Source of the DNA: Terebella lapidaria
Lineage: Eukaryota > Annelida > Polychaeta > Terebellida > Terebellidae
Direction of reading: 5' to 3'
Length of the DNA: 64,000 nt
NCBI GenBank assembly: GCA_949152475.1
Contig: OX424561.1
Span: 6,324,001-6,388,000 of the forward strand
Shown here: one piece after another, positions 47,901 to 59,499 of the stretch
How positions within the stretch are numbered: the first letter of the stretch is position 1
Layout of the letters: the number at the start of each line of letters is the position of its first letter
Translations under genes and position numbers: made by a program
The notes under the pieces: model-generated
The model's input: only the letters and a program-made list of their open reading frames with translations
Databases searched by the model: none
What the model was told of the DNA's origin: nothing

Positions 47901-50900
47901 TTAAATGCAATGTTGGAGTTCCTTATGTTGTTATACATCATTCCGAGGCACATCAGCTCGTATTATTCAATAATACCAAGGATATTATATAATACGAGAC
48001 TGTATCATTAGTAAACTGAATACTTCTTTCAATAAATTACAATTAGTTTGGTATCTGAAATTCATTGGATGTTGGTCATATATTATCTAAGTTATTCTTC
48101 TTCAATATCATATTTGATGGGAATAATTTTGTCACTGGTCCAAAGGCAAGCAACAGTGAATATATCAAAAGTCAGGTAGCATTAGTTATTGCGTGACATG
48201 TAATACATACTTGACTTTTTTCTGTCAAATTCCAGAACATCTCTTAATCACACAAGCAAGTCCCTGTTACACCAGACGCCCATTTCGCAAATTTTCCAAA
48301 TTGATTTTGGTCAGCTAAGTTAGCGTTTGGCATAGACGTGTATTGGGCTAAATCTTTTCCTGTGTGAATTAGGCCCCAAGGGCAGACAAAGTGTGAAATG
48401 TAGATCTTTCTAGTGTACACCTGATGGAATGAGTATACAACTGCCCAACAACCTATGAAAAATAATTTAGGAATCCGAAACAAACCCCATGGAATAGATA
48501 CAAGTACATGAGTACCTAATCACAAAGCAAAATGCTACTGAGTTGATGGTATCCCCGGGGACAGATTCAACGTCCGCCAGCAGTGATACCGGCTCAGTGG
48601 TATGAATGTAAGTATCAATCTATCACCACCAATACAACTAGATTTTGATGATGACATTAACAAACGTAAAATACAACATTTGGGAATAGAAACAAAGCCC
48701 GACCGAGTAGTTTATCCAAGGACACACTGGCGTCATCAGGGGCAGATAGTGTGTGAAATGTAGTTGTTTCTACTGTACACGTGATAGAATTAGTATACAA
48801 CTGCCCAACAACGTATGAAAAAATAATTTAGAAACCAAAACAAACCCTATGGAATAGATGTATGACAAATACTTGAAATTAAGTCTGAATATTTTGTTCA
48901 GGAGTATCTCAATCTTCGCAAACTGGAACCAATTATAGCATTACTACGAAGTCATAGTGCAAGTGAAGTGATGTTTGTGAAATACACTCGAATATTCATC
49001 TTGGTTCATCTAAATATAGATGACTCGCTTATTGAAAGACTTGAAAATTATAAAATATGGTCATTTGTCCCAAATAACATTTGATGTTCTGCTACCGAGG
49101 GAGCAACACCCGAAACCCATAAGCGAGTATGGATTTCTATTAACACCATTCACTTGATAACAAACGAATAATTGATGGGAGTTTGATGGTATATTCTGTT
49201 GCTAGGCAGGATGTTAGCACATGCAGAGTTTCAGCTAATATCAGCCCTGATGAAGGACTATGATCCAGACGTTCGTCCTACAGCAGACATCAGACAACCC
49301 CTCGAGATTACAATGGATTTGACACTCCATCAAATACTGGAATTGGTCAGTACTTTGTAATTACATTTCATCACCCAGTTGATCACTCTGTGATCGATAA
49401 TTTCACACCTAGTTAATTTAAACGGATTTGGAACTAGCTCTTCCACATCTATATAAACACATTAATCATGTTAATTGCAAGCTAACCACACTGATTGGTT
49501 TACATTTATGATAATGCTCTGTTGTAACAGGATGTCCGTGACCAGGTGTTGACCTGCAACGTTTTTCAACGAATGGTGAGGTGATCCGTTAGTAAAACTA
49601 CATTAAACAGCAGAAACTGACGTGTGCGCAGAATGTAACGCATATGCTTTTCTGTCAAAAAACCCCCCAAATATCTTCTAGTATGATGCAAATACATATC
49701 TGTAACTAATATAAATTTGACCATGCACCAGTATATTTTCAATAAAGTGGTAGTAATACTGACATATGTGAAATATGTTGATTTCACCATAACTTCAAAC
49801 CCCTTCAAATCACTGTCCCAGTACTGGCATGACGAGAATTTGAGGTGGGATCCGGCCGAGTACAACGGTTTGGAGAGGATCTATCTGGCAGCCAATAGAG
49901 TCTGGAAGCCTGATATCACACTTGTCAATGAGTGGGTTCGCTTGACTATGAGAACACAGACACGTACAAAAGTCATCTCATTGGGCTGTTCTGCTTTCAG
50001 TCTGCCATAAATCTTTCAAGATAAATAGGCCTACATTAACAGTGATTAAAGATGCAGATGTGTGATAAGATATATGGCCTACCTAAGTGATATCCACCCT
50101 GTCGCATGAGACTACCTATCAATTTCACCTAAAAAGAAAAATACCTGTTCTTGCAGTGTAGGGACCGAGTCTCGAGATTATTCGCAGATCGACAGAGTTA
50201 CAGTGATGCATGACGGTAACGTGATGTGGCTAACGCCAGGCCACCTGCAGAGCTCCTGCCCCTTAGACATGTCTCGATTTCCCTGGGATCACCAGGTATG
50301 TGTACTTCAGTTCAGCTCATGGAGCCATGACAGCAGCGATCTCGTGCTGCTCAACAGAAGTACTAGTATTGACACGCTCGGTTACATCAGCAACGGCGAA
50401 TGGAGACTCGACGCGTTGCCCATTAGACGATACTTCCAGGTGTGTATGACGGACTTGACTTTGGGTGCCATTGATTTGTCACTGATGGTTTCTCGGTAGT
50501 AGTTTGACCACCTTCCTCTAACCTTCTAACCGTCCTACTCGTTTCGGCTCTACTTTAATCCAGGCGTCTGACTCTCTCGAAAAGGTGCAGATCAGATTCT
50601 GCCTTTCAGATTGGATTCCATCCAATTACTTTGTTTTTTTCTTTCCACCAATTTTCCGACTAATTCCATTGATTACCTCTAGGACGACGGCTGCTGTGAT
50701 TATCCATTCGTGTACTTTGACTTCGAGATTCACATCAGCAGACGGGCCTGGTACTATGTAGGTAACCTCATTTTTCTTTCTGTGCTGATCACCGCATCCG
50801 GGATATTGGTGTTCTGTCTGCCGCCAGAGAGTGGGGAGAAAGTGTCACTCTCTGTTACCATTCTCCTCGCCACCACTGTGTACCAGATACTTGTGGCTGA

Positions 50901-51685
50901 CAAATTGCCCATCCAGTCCATCACGACTCCACTCATAGGTATAATGTTAATCGCGAACTATCATGCTGACCATGAACTGTTTTTTAGAATTTCATAAATA
51001 GCCACATTTGTATCATCTGAAAATATCCTGCAGTTGGGCTATCTTGCCTCGACAGCTCGCTACATAATATGCACACAGATACTACTGGCGCTGTCGATTG
51101 CCTTCACAGTACTGGTCATTAATGTCTTCTACCAAGGCAGCCGCGGCCAGAGAGTGCCACAGTATGTTAGACAACTCATCTTTGTCCTGGCATTATTGCT
51201 GGGTCTGGGGAAAGCAGCCAAAGTGATTCTCCAAAAGAAAACATCACCTATCAAGGTAGCAGGATAGTATTCGTGCATTTACCATGCAATGTGCACACAT
51301 CAGAATGTTGCAATGAAGATAAGTTTTGGTCTTTGTACTACAGAACAATGACAAGGCCATGAACAGTCGCATTGAAGAGATAGAGCACGAGATATTCACA
51401 CTGATGCGAGACTCCAGATATTCCGCTGCAAACTGCACAGACGAGCTCAAAGCAGGTGCAGATGGAAAGGTGGACAATATGTCCTTGCTACTTGCGTACA
51501 TGCGAGAAATCTCCAAGTCACTGGGCACGTTTGAGATGACACGAAAGGAGAAGGAAGCTAATGACAACGTCCGGCTTGAGTGGATGTTTGTGGCCAAGGT
51601 CCTGGACAGAATGTTCATGACACTGTTTGTGATCAGTGCTGTGGTTAGCAGTCTGGCTCTACTCGTTGGACATGATAAAAACTGA
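44957..51685 (+). CDS. Cys-loop receptor, nicotinic alpha-like, gene C (alternative first exons)
   Basis: First exon 44957-45011 (MGVADYIIVLVLCLLQLE) or the second type at 46790-46847 or its duplicate 47770-47827 (MAQTSKFTLSLVVIHVLVN); all end in phase 1. Common exons: 49206-49345, 49531-49575, 49822-49931, 50157-50439, 50683-50938, 51056-51255, 51344-51685 (TGA). The domains are as in gene B: Cys-loop CPLDMSRFPWDHQVC, loop C DDGCCDYPF with vicinal cysteines, cation-type M2, M4 after EWMFVAKVLDRMF. Differences: the mature N-terminus is GRMLAHAEFQ, and the M2 end reads QILVADKLP instead of QLLLADRLP. The region between the two first-exon types holds a reverse-transcriptase fragment, a palindromic MITE and decayed core repeats. 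Confidence 0.87.
45425..45824 (+). pseudogene. Reverse-transcriptase-like C-terminal remnant
   Basis: The frame reads YLDLRLEIDKDSNLSTRLYD, then FNFSIVNFPFLNSNI and RLIPAFKKFYGRHHNLV, a pattern I know from the C-terminal part of a reverse-transcriptase-like family in which YLDI is followed by LYDKRDDFNF and IVNFPF. Upstream of 45465 homology continues in another frame, so it is frameshifted and truncated. It lies in the first intron of gene C. Confidence 0.55.
46160..46246. mobile_element. Perfect 87-bp palindrome with 9-bp target duplication
   Basis: Two exact 43-bp arms (TAAACCCAGGTGCCCCACTC at the outer end) flank one central base. The direct repeat ATTAGGTCC lies on each side (46151-46159 and 46247-46255). 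The ends (TA...CCC) and 9-bp duplication resemble the palindromic MITE at 24647-24776. Confidence 0.9.
46790..46847 (+). CDS. Alternative signal-peptide first exon of gene C, copy 1
   Basis: ATG opens a 19-residue leader (TLSLVVIHVLVN core) ending G|GTAAGT in phase 1. Homologous to gene B 36190-36244. Confidence 0.7.
47770..47827 (+). CDS. Alternative signal-peptide first exon of gene C, copy 2
   Basis: Identical to 46790-46847, displaced by exactly 980 bp through the tandem duplication. Being nearer exon 2 and having the same donor, it could be spliced equally well. Confidence 0.7.
48567..49205. other. Gene C intron 1 end with blocks paralogous to gene B
   Basis: 48567-48770 matches 34255-34445 (upstream of gene B), and 48910-49000 matches 37155-37240 (gene B intron before exon 2). 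The blocks are therefore in a different order in C than in B. Confidence 0.55.
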
Positions 51686-52008
51686 TGGAATGTGTTGAAT
51701 ATTCGCACTAGCTATACTGGTTGTCATTATGAAAACATCGATATAAAAGCAGACAAGCAATTATTAGGTCATATTTAGGGCTAATTCACACAGATGGTAT
51801 TTACGAGTACAAACGGAGCATGAGCTCTTTGGAATGATATTGTTAATCACCATACCGAAACCAACAATATTCTTTAACTATTTTCTAGGGGACCTAAAAA
51901 TCGCGAATGTGCCAGAATTGTGATCCACATCCTGGAAGTCAATGTGCATGGGACGAAACAGTTATTTTTTATATTATAATTCACCTATCGCTTGTATGTG
52001 TTATGAAC

Positions 52009-52014
52009 AATAAA
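52009..52014 (+). terminator. Polyadenylation signal of gene C
   Basis: AATAAA in AACAATAAAATAAGG, about 325 nt after the gene C stop, in the same context as the gene B signal. Confidence 0.65.
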
Positions 52015-53063
52015 ATAAGGAACATATCAAGGTCATTTATTTGTTTTGCCTTCATTATTTGGTTTCGAGGTCACTGACTACTAATATGTGTAATATTTGA
52101 CACAATATCAAGTCATAATATACACTTGAAAAAAAAACCAACACGATACTGCGGTTTTTCGCCGAGGAGATATATTTTCTGTCTGTGCCTGTGGACATGC
52201 TTGGACGGATATTTATGTGAAGATTGTAGACTTGTTGGAACTTGTTGGTACCGCAAAATAGTCCTTCAAAGTATTCACAAATTTCCATTACTGTAAAAAA
52301 AATATACACACATACAGAACACAGGTTAACACTTGGATTATAGGCAATACTTACACATGTCATTGCAAAGTAAACTTCATGTATGATGAAACTCGTAAAC
52401 AGTGGACGACTCAGTATGCAGTTCCTGTTTAGGGAGACTACAGTTCCTGCGAAAGTCAAATATCTAGTTTTATGCATTTTTCGATGTAAGGAAACCGGTT
52501 CAGTTCACTATGAACTGCAAAGCACCCTCCTCCAATTTCCATATAGTGGACTATATTCTGATGAATTGTTCCAGATTATAGTCTGATAATTGTTGTCATA
52601 TTATAGGAATTTATTCAGCAGCATTTGTTGGATATAGCCATAACATTTTTTCACCACATGTATGGTATGACTATTTAATTCCAGTTTATCGCGAATTTGT
52701 ACTTTTTCATAACTGCAGGTGTGGAGCACAATTCATCACATCCCAGCAGAGAGTCATGAAACATTCATAGATTGCCTGATTGATGACTGTACTGTGCATA
52801 CATATTCAACTGATAATATTTATGAAAACAAAGTTTTATTGTATGACAGTTCACCGTTTGTTACATCGGGTATAACAGAATGAGGCACCGAAGTTCACAT
52901 ACGACATGCTGGCGCCATACCGCATTGTAGGAATACTCTCGAATGATCAGTGTAATTTTTGCGCTAATAATGCACACAATTACGTTCGAAGAAAATATGA
53001 ATACATCACTTTACGTAGTCGAATTATATGCTGCATGAAGGGATTTCCTCAGATTATGATGTA
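52015..53063. other. Gene C to gene D spacer
   Basis: Paralogous by eye to 43890-44956 (for example CTGCAGGTGTGGAGCACAAT at 52718). No exon is called. The promoter of gene D is expected near 53064. Confidence 0.5.
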
Positions 53064-56000
53064 ATGGGAGTGGCAGATTATATAATTGTCCTGATTTTGT
53101 GCTTACTGCGATTTGGAGGTATGTATGATGCCCTGTTCGTGCCAAAAATAGTTGAGTGATTTTGTATGCAGTGATTGACTCATACCCAAGGGATAACAAG
53201 TTATAAGTATGAGATATATCAGGCTTATGAGATGCTAAACACTGCTCGAGACACTAAGTCAGGCATATTTAAGATAAATGGCTCAAAACAATGAATTTTG
53301 TATCCTGACCAAAATTGTTTCACCAAATTACTGACTATGCTAAAATGAAATGATCACCAATGTCGGCAAAGGGGCGGTTTTAGAAAAGGGCGAAATGACA
53401 ATTTATACCATTCCACGTCCAAATCGAGGTCGCCACTGAAATCACCATATATGACTTTCCATATGGTCATAATATAGACCCATCATTTATCTACAGCCGT
53501 TTTGAATGCAGCGTCATTTTTTTTATATTTCAGTTCAAATGAGACATTTAGATTTCCCACTCAAGTTCATCTTATGTCACCTTCAAGATCACGAAAATGA
53601 TCCGGCACATTTGAATTTTTTCAAATAAGCTTTAATAACCTAACATACCAAAAGGCATATACTAATGGGTTTCAACAATCCATTTGAATTTAGTATGCTG
53701 ATAAAAACAAACCATCCAATTTTTAAAAATTGTTTTGTCTGCAGTGCCCCATTCACCATGCTCACACGTTTCAGATCAGATGTCAACGTGACAGTCACCA
53801 CTGATATCTCATCAGGTCAAGTTTAAGGTCACGACAACATCCACCAGATGTCACCATAGTACAAACCTAAACTCTATTTACTGTCGTTTTGTATGCAGAG
53901 TCCAATTTACACACCTCCAGGTTTATCACCAAGTTCATCTGAAGTCATCTCCGAGGCCACCTGAATATTTGCCATATTAATTTTAGGCTCAAAAAACAAA
54001 AGTAAGCTCAACTACAGACGTTTTGTAAGCAGAAGTCAATTTACATATTTCAACTGGGCATGATCTGGCAGTTTACTACACAATGTCATGCAAGGTCAAG
54101 TCGCTAAAAAGTTTTCCACGTGACATATGACTTTCTATATGTCCATATTAAATACCCAAGCTGTGTCTACAAACGTTTCGTCGGCAGGTGCTAGTGTGCG
54201 CATTTCAGTCCATTTTGGCCCATTTGGCCCACACTCCAAGCCTCTCAGTACGATTCAGAGCATTCTGTATACATCATGAATAGCTTAAAATTGGAGCTTC
54301 CAAATAGATTTCGAGCACTGTCGAGAATTGTTGGCCTTTTGGGCCTATATCTGACATCAATGGGGCAATACAAGGCATACCATCTGTATCCGATTTTACA
54401 GAGGCACTGAAATGCCATCTATTAGTGAAATTTTAAGAAAGCTTCAACTTGTTTCTATGTGATTCCATGCAAAAGATTTGACATCCAGTTGGACGGACGG
54501 GTGAACGGATGGGCGTTACGGGCAGACCCAATGTTAAATTTCCTATCTTAACTTTCCCCATAAGTCCTGAAAAAATCCCCATAAGACCGCACTTTCGGCT
54601 TAAACTGTGGTTGTGGGGCGTTTTCAGCTTTATTCCCCCTAAGAAATCCCCATAACTCCGTTCCGTTTGCCCGGACATACAGCAGCTAGATAACTGGATG
54701 GACGGCAAGATGATTGTTACAAGGCTACGACAATAGGTTGTCAAACCTTCCAGTAATCTGTATAGCCAAGCGATTTTATGGCTTTATGTTTTCGTTCGTA
54801 GGCATCGTGTGTGCGCACAAAGAGTTACAGCTAGTATCGACGCTGATGAAGGACTATGATCCAGACGTCCGTCCCACAGATGACGTCGGACAACCCCTCG
54901 AGGTTACCATGGATCTGACCCTCCATCAAATACTAGAAGTGGTCGGTGCTTTCTACTACATGATTGACTAGACTATCAGAGATTGTTCGTCCTTTAGATT
55001 TTCAGTCACTATAGTTTCTAATGATGTGGAATTGGCCATAGAAAAGAACAACAAAAATAGGACTAAAAACAACTATACAAAACAATTTATAAATGGCTTC
55101 GCAATATAGTCTAGAGAGATCCACAAATCATAAACTCATCTACATATTCCGAGTTCCACTACAGTCGACAACAAAAAAAACGAAATCCAATTTGAATCAA
55201 AATAAATTAAGTTAGTGTGTTTTCTCTTCATTTTGTCTAATCTGGGCTAAATTTGTTGATAGAAGTTTAAATCGTGAGATGCAGTCAGATGGTTGGATAA
55301 CCTACATGGATTCATGTAGAAATATGCCTTTGATTGTTTTAAATTGCATGGTTATAAATAGCCTCGTTCATAACAAAAGCTTGCAGGCCAATCACCAACA
55401 TTTGTTTCACATTGATGATATTGTTATCCATTAACAGAATGCCCGTGACCAGGTGTTGACCTGCAGCATTTTCCAACGAATGGTGAGGATATTCAGTGGC
55501 ATAATCGCTTTAAAAAGCACCACGAAATCCTGTGTGCACAAGAAGAAAAGATTAAACATCTTGGCTCCCCAAACACACAAGTTGTCATTTATCAAGTCGC
55601 AAATACATAAATGAAACTAATATAATTTTTATGAAGAAATTGATATCTCTCAAAGTGATATTGACACTTGTTGGTTGTCTCCCAACTTCTGTCGCCTTCC
55701 CGTAATCCACCCCCTATCACCATCCCCGCCCCAGTACTGGAATGACGAGCATCTAAGATGGGACCCGGCTGAATACAGGGGCTTGAAGAGGATCCGCCTG
55801 GCAGCCCACAGAGTTTGGAAGCCAGACATTATGCTTGTCAATGAGTGGGTTCATGTAGATGAGAGTACTTGTGTATTTTCTAATTAGCCTCAAAATGTCA
55901 TTCCACTAGGCTGATTTTTAATCCAGTCTGCAAAATTGTAACATTATATTCATCCAGAACAGAATATTCATTGAATATGAAGATACGACACACAAGACTG

Positions 56001-57569
56001 TATACCACAAAGTAATGTAAACATCTAGGAATCTCACACAACAAAGACTATCTGTTCTTGCAGTGTAGGGACAGGGTCCCAAGATTATTCGCAGACCCTT
56101 GCAGTGACAGTGACAAACGACGGTAATGTCACATGGTTGACGCCAGGCCACCTGCAGAGCTCCTGTCCCTTAGACATGTCTCGCTTTCCCTGGGATCACC
56201 AGGTATGTGTGCTTCAGTTCAGCTCGTGGAACCATGACAGCAGTGAGCTTGTGCTGCTCAACAAGAGTGCGGAGGCTGACACACTCAGTTACATAAGCAA
56301 TGGCGAGTGGAGACTTGACGCGTTGCCCATCAGGCGATACTTCCAGGTGTGTATGACGGACTTTATTTAGAATTTAAGCTTCATATTTGGTATTGGTTCT
56401 CATGCCAAGGGCTTCTACACCTCTGGGAAAGTCGTGATGATATTTCGCCGATAGGTATAATTACCAACTACAACTGAGTGCAGTTTGAACTACTTCTAGG
56501 ACGCCAGTTGTTGTGACGATCCCTTTGTCAATTTGGACTTCGAGATCCACATCAACCGTCGGGCCTGGTACTACGTAGGTAACATTATCTTTCCCTCTGT
56601 ACTGATCACCGTGGCCGGAATCCTGGTGTTCTGTCTGCCACCAGAGAGCGGTGAGAAAGTATCTCTCTCCGTCACCATCCTCCTGGCCACCACTGTGTAC
56701 CAGCTACTCCTGGCCGACATACTGCCCATTCAGTCTGTCACGACCCCACTCATTGGTATGATGTATTCTTGTGTGTGTTCATCTCCTGGTGTTGATCATG
56801 AACTTGTTCTTCAATATTTCATAGTATTTCGTGCATTTTTATCGCCATGAAGTCGTACTGTAGTTGCGTTATCGCCCCCTCCCCCACAGCTCGCTACATT
56901 ATGTACACTCAGCTACTATTGGCGCTGTCAACTGCCTTCACAGTGCTGGTCATCAATGTCATCTACCGAGGCAGCCGCGGCCAGAGAGTGCCACAGTACT
57001 TGAGGCAACTCATCTTTGTCCTGGCAACATTGTTGTGTCTGGGGAAAACTGCCAAGGCGATTTTCCAAAAGAAAACTTCATTACGCCAGGTAATAGGAAG
57101 TAATCTGGAAGCCAAATGATGTATATATTGTCGATACAATGTGAAAATATTTATGAGGGTAGTGCAAACAGAATGAAGTATTTATATTATGTTCTTCATG
57201 CTTCAGAGAAATAACAACTCCATGCACAGCAGTGTCGAAAAGATAGAGAAGGAGGTATTCGTGTTGATGCAAAATTCTGGTTCTTCGTCACACGATATAC
57301 AAGGATCCAATGCAAGCTGCACAGAGGAGCTCACATCTGGCACAGATGGAGGGATGGACAACATTTCCTGCTTACTGCCATACCTCAGAAAAATCTCCAT
57401 GTCATTATGCATGTTTGAGGTGGCACAACAGGAGAAGGACGCTGATGACTACGTCCGGTTGGAGTAGATGTTTGTGGCCAAGGTCTTGGACAGAATGTTT
57501 ATGACACTGTTTGTGATCAGTGTTGTAGTTTGTGGTCTGGCTTTACTCGCTGGAAATAATAATAACTGA
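53064..57569 (+). pseudogene. Cys-loop receptor, nicotinic alpha-like, gene D, with a nonsense codon before M4
   Basis: Exons: 53064-53118 (MGVADYIIVLILCLLRFG), 54802-54941, 55438-55482, 55735-55844, 56064-56346, 56500-56755, 56890-57089, 57207-57467. All splice sites and phases match genes A-C. Cys-loop CPLDMSRFPWDHQVC, loop B SSWNHD, loop C DASCCDDPF, M1-M3 and pore are intact. At 57465-57467 the codon aligned with the Trp of EWMFVAKV is TAG. The frame then stays open through the complete M4 to TGA at 57567-57569. The product would lack M4, which Cys-loop receptors normally need for assembly, so a recent pseudogene, a truncated subunit, an allele or readthrough are the options. No second-type first exon was found. 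Confidence 0.8.
53430..54740. repeat. Decayed core repeats and element right end in gene D intron 1
   Basis: Diverged ~130-bp units share CTACAG(C/A)CGTTTTG(T)A-GCAG near 53490, 53735, 53880 and 54010, as also at 46075 and 46315 in gene C. At 54488-54740, GACGGACGG and ACGACAATAGGTTGTCAAACC resemble the microsatellite and hairpin end of pearl-like elements, interrupted by unrelated sequence. Confidence 0.45.
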
Positions 57570-57733
57570 TGCTTCATGATTCGTGCCTGCTCTGTATGAG
57601 GCCACGATTGTTTGCAAGATTACACACTTATTGTGTATTCAGGTATTCCAAGACCTAATAACGAGAGTCTGATGTCAACTGTGGCACATTGGGTTTTGAC
57701 AGTGGTGGTTATGATGAGCACAATTGAATCTAC

Positions 57734-57739
57734 AATAAA
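57734..57739 (+). terminator. Polyadenylation signal of gene D
   Basis: AATAAA in CTACAATAAAATACTG, about 165 nt after the ancestral stop of gene D. Confidence 0.6.
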
Positions 57740-59499
57740 ATACTGCTGAATCGGTTGTCTGTTTGTATTCTGGTTGAGCTGGCTGAAAAACAATTATAAA
57801 TATTGTGGTGTCATATTTGTGTACTACTGCAACATCAATTTCCATACGATGTATACATTTCCACTATCGTGTATATTGGCAATATTGTCATTTCATTCGA
57901 AGTCCATGATGTTCAGAGAAAAATTTCTCCATATAGTCGCTAGGGTACCATGGAGAGACTGCCTTCATCCTCATGTCATTTCTGGAAGCTGGACAAGGAG
58001 GCCTTTGTACAATATTGACTGCTGCTGAGAGGATTCATACGTTTTGTGTTAGATATTAAATCCAAAAATCGAACGCTTGGTCCTGATTGACAAGTGTTTT
58101 GGGACACTGATGTCCGATCAGCCAATCAGCCAAACACTGATACAAGAATATTCAGCGAGAATCAATGGCGTTGTCAATGTACAAGCAGTATTCTCGAGCA
58201 GTACAAACTATGTGGGCCGAATATTATATGTCTCTGAGCCAAAACTGGGCGATCATCGTCAAAATCCAAGGTACTGTTAAACATAGGGCCAAGAGCCCTG
58301 TAGCTCACCGGAATTATAAGGCAACCAGAATATTTCATCAAATGGATTTTGATAGTTACTAGTATAATGTGGTCCTATATCATCATGACTTTGTAATACA
58401 ACACTAAGCTCTAACTCTAACAGAGTTTTGTCGCTATGGAACAATTCCCACATTTGTTGTTGACTCAAACTTGACATTCATCCAATGCCATCATCAAGTT
58501 CAGTGTCACCAAAAGATAGTATAATATAATATAACATACATAAATCCCCATGTATATCCAAACTACATTTCCAGCTTTCAAGAGTTGCCTGCAGAGAAGT
58601 GCAGACCTATACAATAAATACATTTTGTGAAGGTTACCAAAAGAGGCACCATACTACCATGCAACATTCACAGTCTACATAATATGTTCTTCTCCATCAT
58701 AAATAAATGGCGATTCTTCAAAGAAAAAAAATTCACACAAAAAAAACATAAAAATTCTGGAATGAGTGGTTTACAAGGATTACAATACAGTATCACTATC
58801 ATTGAAATACAAAGTTTCAAAGAAGAATGAAGAATTTGCTGATGCATGCTTACTACCACTCTACCTTCCAGCACCCCCACTTTTCTTACCACCAATGTCT
58901 CACGAGGTATTTTTACCAGAATATATTAGAACTATTAGTACAACGATGATCAGAGTGTTCTGTACTTCATGTACTTTGCCAATGTATCCTTCGATGCCAG
59001 TGAGAAGTTCATGTATGAGAGTTTATTTCTCCTTCCCTGTTTTAAAGTTAAATCAGCCAAATCTAGCATTCTTGTTCGTCATGCAAACTTGAAGTACATC
59101 TCGAGATCGTCAGGAATAAATAGGGAATAGGCACAATTCGATGACAGATAATCAGCAAATCGCCATTAACTGTGCCTGAAAACATCGGATAGAGAATGAT
59201 CGGCCTGCATTCGTTGCCGGTTGCCACAGTATCTAGACTAATACCAATGATATCACAAGACTGTGTGTAGAACTTGCACGCAACGTGGGCCGCTCTGAGG
59301 AAAAATGGATGCGAAATTGATTAGCCCGAGTTTGAATCTTGATTTTGTCTACTCAATTTAGGCACACAATACGCATGCTCAGACCAAAATTTGCATGAAT
59401 TCTCATCCTATTGTAGCGTTATGACGTGGTGTGCGCGAGTAGTGACACCACGGTTATGATGCTGCAGTGTGGGCGGATTTATAAGACATTCGGTGACAC
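57740..59499. other. No gene recognised
   Basis: Open frames of up to 108 codons (58766-59092) show no domain. The motif GGGCCAAGAGCCCTGTAGCT at about 58287 resembles one at 60895 and may be the left end of a repeat family. Confidence 0.4.

Larger units (their letters stand above)
46607..48566. repeat. Tandem duplication of 980 bp containing a receptor first exon
   Basis: Copy 1 is 46607-47586 and copy 2 is 47587-48566. I found no difference between them on reading. The junction shows short TTCA microhomology. Each copy holds one second-type signal-peptide exon (46790 and 47770) with its flanks. Confidence 0.9.

Noticed and set aside
46666..48483. Duplicate minus-strand open frames of 84 and 79 codons
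   Set aside because: Antisense to the first exon and intron of gene C; both appear twice only because of the 980-bp duplication.
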